Below are positions 38,490 to 40,236 of a DNA stretch of 40,236 nt, in pieces. Position 1 is the first letter of the stretch, and each line of letters opens with the position of its first letter. This stretch comes from a virus. The notes beneath the pieces were generated by a model. That model did not search any database. It had not been told where the DNA came from and saw nothing but the letters and a program-made list of their open reading frames with translations. The translations under genes were made by a program, and so were the position numbers. Where the stretch lies: the IMG/VR virus record IMGVR_UViG_3300042521_000904, positions 1-40,236 of that record; one strand, 5' to 3'.

Positions 38490-38525
38490 CATACTCCTAG
38501 CCCAATTTGTTACCTATAAAAGTCC

Positions 38526-38567
38526 CCCCACCTTTCGGCAGGGGAACTTGACACCGAATAAACGGTG
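38526..38567 (-). terminator. two hairpins, terminator-like
   Basis: On the minus strand CACCG/CGGTG (38567-38563 with 38556-38552) is followed by CCCC, CC, GAAA tetraloop, GG, GGGG (38544-38526), then ACTTTTATA. It lies between the 114-residue basic gene and the next small gene, and may set the drop in expression between head and tail genes. Confidence 0.6.
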
Positions 38568-38573
38568 AAGGCA

Positions 38574-38918
38574 CTACTTGTTTTTGTAAAGAGGCGTTGA
38601 CTTTGGCATTACTTTTGCTGCAGCCTTTTTCTTTGGTGCACCAAAACCAGCACGGCTTACGTTGCCGGACTGGAACTTCTGACGAAGTTCTTTACGCTTT
38701 GCTGCATCCACAGTTTTGCCCTTTGCTTCCATCTCTTTAACACGAGTCTGGACAAAGAACTTCTGACGAGCAGCCTTCTTTGCTGCGGCGTTGCTTGCCA
38801 TTGACGAATCTGCACCATCAGCACCTGGGCGCTTTGGCATGCTTGTCTGACTTGCAACAAACGCTTTGCGGTCGGCAATACGCTTTGCAACTGCTGGTTT
38901 TGCTTTTTTCATTGCCAT
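38574..38918 (-). CDS. Lys/Ala-rich basic protein
   Basis: This gene encodes 114 residues, MAMKKAKPAVAKRIADRKAF and KRPGADGADSSMASNAAAKK, later RQKFQSGNVSRAGFGAPKKK. It has a very high Lys/Arg/Ala content and is helical, resembling histone-like phage proteins that neutralise packaged DNA or coat the head interior. One-base overlap with the upstream 45-residue gene. Specific role unknown. Confidence 0.65.
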   Translation of the reverse strand: MAMKKAKPAVAKRIADRKAFVASQTSMPKRPGADGADSSMASNAAAKKAARQKFFVQTRVKEMEAKGKTVDAAKRKELRQKFQSGNVSRAGFGAPKKKAAAKVMPKSTPLYKNK

Positions 38919-39055
38919 TAGTACATTCCTTTGCTAGATGCTTTCATTTTTTTGGATGATTTACTTGACTTGCGCTTTGGGTAAGTAGAAGTTGTTTTTC
39001 CAGCCTTTGGAGTTGCACTCGCATGGCTGTCAAGAATTCGATACTTTACTGGCAT
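38918..39055 (-). CDS. Lys/Ser-rich basic microprotein
   Basis: This gene encodes 45 residues: MPVKYRILDSHASATPKAGK then TTSTYPKRKSSKSSKKMKAS and SKGMY. AAGGAG lies four bases before the ATG at 39055, directly after the terminator, so it can be translated from read-through or from its own promoter. One-base overlap with the next gene. A partial second version is at 1-64. Probably nucleic-acid binding; function unknown. Confidence 0.65.
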   Translation of the reverse strand: MPVKYRILDSHASATPKAGKTTSTYPKRKSSKSSKKMKASSKGMY

Positions 39056-39072
39056 AATTCTCCTTTTATAAG

Positions 39073-39104
39073 AAAAGGGGGATGGAGTGTGGCCTCCACC
39101 CCCC
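39073..39104 (-). terminator. rho-independent terminator after the decoration gene (right copy)
   Basis: Minus-strand arm 39104-39094 pairs with 39087-39077 around GCCACA, followed by TTTT (39076-39073). Compared with the copy at 79-110, one arm differs by two bases, and only the place of a single G-T wobble moves, so pairing is kept. Confidence 0.85.
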
Positions 39105-39116
39105 GATTCAGATTAC

Positions 39117-39539
39117 TTATGCTCGGTAAATGCTTACCGTGTTTGCTGCAGTGAATACCGCAACATACGTTGCCGATGATGCTGCTGCAACCGAGAAGGT
39201 TGCTGCCGCACCAACAAGTGTTACACCCGTTGCACCAGCAGTTACCACGATTGGGTGGGTTGCTGCTGCCACGTTAACTACGGTGAATTGGAAACTTGAA
39301 CCAACACCTTCGTCTGTGAACGCTGCACCAAGTTCCGCACCAGTTGGTGTGGTCAAGGTACGGCTTGCCGTTGGGGTCATTGTGTATAGTGTCCGTGCTG
39401 CACCAGCAAGGTTTGCTGCTGTTTGTACGGTGGCTGCATCAGTAGCGGCAACAACAGTTACCTTTTCTTCTTTTGCTGCCCATGCTTCAAGACGCTTACG
39501 TGTTACCGCACCGTCTGTGCTGTTTGCTAATAGTGGCAT
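39117..39539 (-). CDS. probable head decoration/stabilisation protein (right copy)
   Basis: The 140-residue product is a diverged version of the one at 123-536. The first 40 residues are almost the same (MPLLANSTDGAVTRKRLEAW), then differences accumulate (ASRTLTTPTG for GRALTTPTG, VAAATHPIVV for LAASTHAITL). A three-residue insertion lies near AATFSVAAAS. The same terminator and ribosome-binding site flank it. The variation affects mostly exposed-type residues in a beta-rich chain, as expected of a capsid surface protein. Function inferred from position. Confidence 0.7.
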   Translation of the reverse strand: MPLLANSTDGAVTRKRLEAWAAKEEKVTVVAATDAATVQTAANLAGAARTLYTMTPTASRTLTTPTGAELGAAFTDEGVGSSFQFTVVNVAAATHPIVVTAGATGVTLVGAAATFSVAAASSATYVAVFTAANTVSIYRA

Positions 39540-39565
39540 TTCATTCTCCTTTTAGGTTAGTTAAC

Positions 39566-40236
39566 TTAGGCGGTCTTTGCCGTGAGTTTGCCCTGCTTGG
39601 CACGGTTACGTACTGTCAGGTTGCCGTAGCACATGATGAGCGCATAACGAGCATCGGTGTCTTCTGGCTTAATGAACTCAGTCTGCGAGAACCACTTGTC
39701 TGAGTGACCAACCAAGGTGATGTACTTGCTGTTAAGGAAGTAGAATACACCACCGGTGCAGTGTACGTCGTACATTACAGGAGCAGCCTTGAACAACAGG
39801 TTCTGGAATCCAGCATCTGCAGTCTTGGTGTCCGTGTAACGGAGGTTTGGCTGAAGCAGTGCTTCGTACTTCTCAAACAACGTCTGAGTTGTCAACAAGG
39901 TATCTGGGTGGTCATTACCAACCGAAACGTTGTTGTACATCGTGGACATTTGAGCAAGAGTCAATGCAGTTGCAGTGTTCTCTTCTTTTGACTGCCAGTA
40001 CGAGTAGGTGCTGGAGTTGATTCCACCAACGGTGTTGCCGGACTCAACCAAGTTGCCAAGGCCGTTCCAGTCTTTTCCGCTGTTGCCAGTTCCGTCACCA
40101 AAGAACATTTGGTTGAAGGATTCACGCATGGACTCTTCAGCCTGCATAATCTTTGCTTCCAAAAGGTTGATGATTTCTTGTTCGCCGTTGTTCTTGGCTT
40201 CTTCGATACCGCTGATTGCGATAGAAGCAGCGTACT
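39566..40236 (-). CDS. major capsid protein, partial (right copy, 5' end beyond window)
   Basis: This is the last 223 codons of a second version of the capsid gene at 563-1501. The frame is open to the window edge (matching ASIAISGIEEAKNNGEQEII in the left copy), so the gene is cut, not broken. Differences from the left copy include FFGDGTG for FFADGTG, two codons fewer near TYSYWQSKEE, CTGGVF for CTAGVF, and GHSDKWF for GHSNKWF. Many changes are at third codon positions. It is either the same gene from another strain or a paralog. Confidence 0.85.
   Translation of the reverse strand, partial: YAASIAISGIEEAKNNGEQEIINLLEAKIMQAEESMRESFNQMFFGDGTGNSGKDWNGLGNLVESGNTVGGINSSTYSYWQSKEENTATALTLAQMSTMYNNVSVGNDHPDTLLTTQTLFEKYEALLQPNLRYTDTKTADAGFQNLLFKAAPVMYDVHCTGGVFYFLNSKYITLVGHSDKWFSQTEFIKPEDTDARYALIMCYGNLTVRNRAKQGKLTAKTA

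Noticed and set aside
1-40236. tRNA genes, CRISPR arrays, integrase, attachment sites or insertion sequences
   Set aside because: No cloverleaf, spaced repeats, recombinase motifs or transposase frames were seen, so the phage appears lytic or at least lacks a visible integration system.
38992-40236. True tandem duplication of capsid genes
   Set aside because: Not excluded, but the copies have identical neighbours in the same order and the circular order makes sense; strain mixing at an assembly end is simpler.

Overview
This window looks like an almost complete, circularly permuted genome (about 39 kb unique) of a short-tailed, podovirus-like double-stranded DNA phage. It was probably assembled from an environmental sample. 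Large terminase, portal, scaffold, major capsid protein, head-tail connector, tail hub and very large internal virion proteins are recognisable. No sheath, tape-measure, integrase, RNA polymerase, tRNA or CRISPR is seen. A WhiB-family Fe-S regulator (18337-18603) points to an actinobacterial host. The base composition (low-40s percent G+C by eye) and a secreted Thr-rich protein would suit a low-GC aquatic actinobacterium, but that host assignment is inference.

The two ends carry the same locus in two diverged versions. Positions 1-1239 (major capsid gene, decoration-like gene, terminator, start of a 45-residue basic protein) match 39002-40236, with scattered substitutions and in-frame indels. 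Closing the circle there gives a sensible virion order: portal, scaffold, capsid, decoration, small basic proteins, connector, tail hub, fibre, internal proteins. The simplest reading is one circular or permuted genome whose ends were assembled from two co-occurring strains.

On that circle there are two transcription arms. The late arm is on the minus strand. It starts at the terminase small subunit (11605), runs left through tail/fibre, lysis and terminase genes to portal-scaffold-capsid, crosses the junction, and continues from 40236 down to a peptidase gene ending at 24744. The early/middle arm is on the plus strand from 11754 to 24886. The arms diverge from a 148-bp G-tract-containing gap (11606-11753) and converge in a 143-bp tail-to-tail gene overlap (24744-24886).

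The plus arm begins with three coupled lysine-rich small proteins. A C-rich non-coding gap of about 410 bp and small genes separated by strong hairpins follow. Next comes an amidoligase plus class II glutamine amidotransferase pair, then orphan genes, WhiB and a secreted lysozyme-like protein. The arm ends with a replication/recombination block: Cas4/RecB-like Fe-S nuclease, DnaB-like helicase, archaeo-eukaryotic-type primase, RusA resolvase, a second PD-(D/E)XK-like protein and a sigma-region-4-like regulator. No DNA polymerase is visible, so the primase may act as a primase-polymerase or the host polymerase may be used. Start sites were chosen from ribosome-binding sites and stop/start overlaps. 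Several genes shorter than 60 codons were found by reading the sequence directly.
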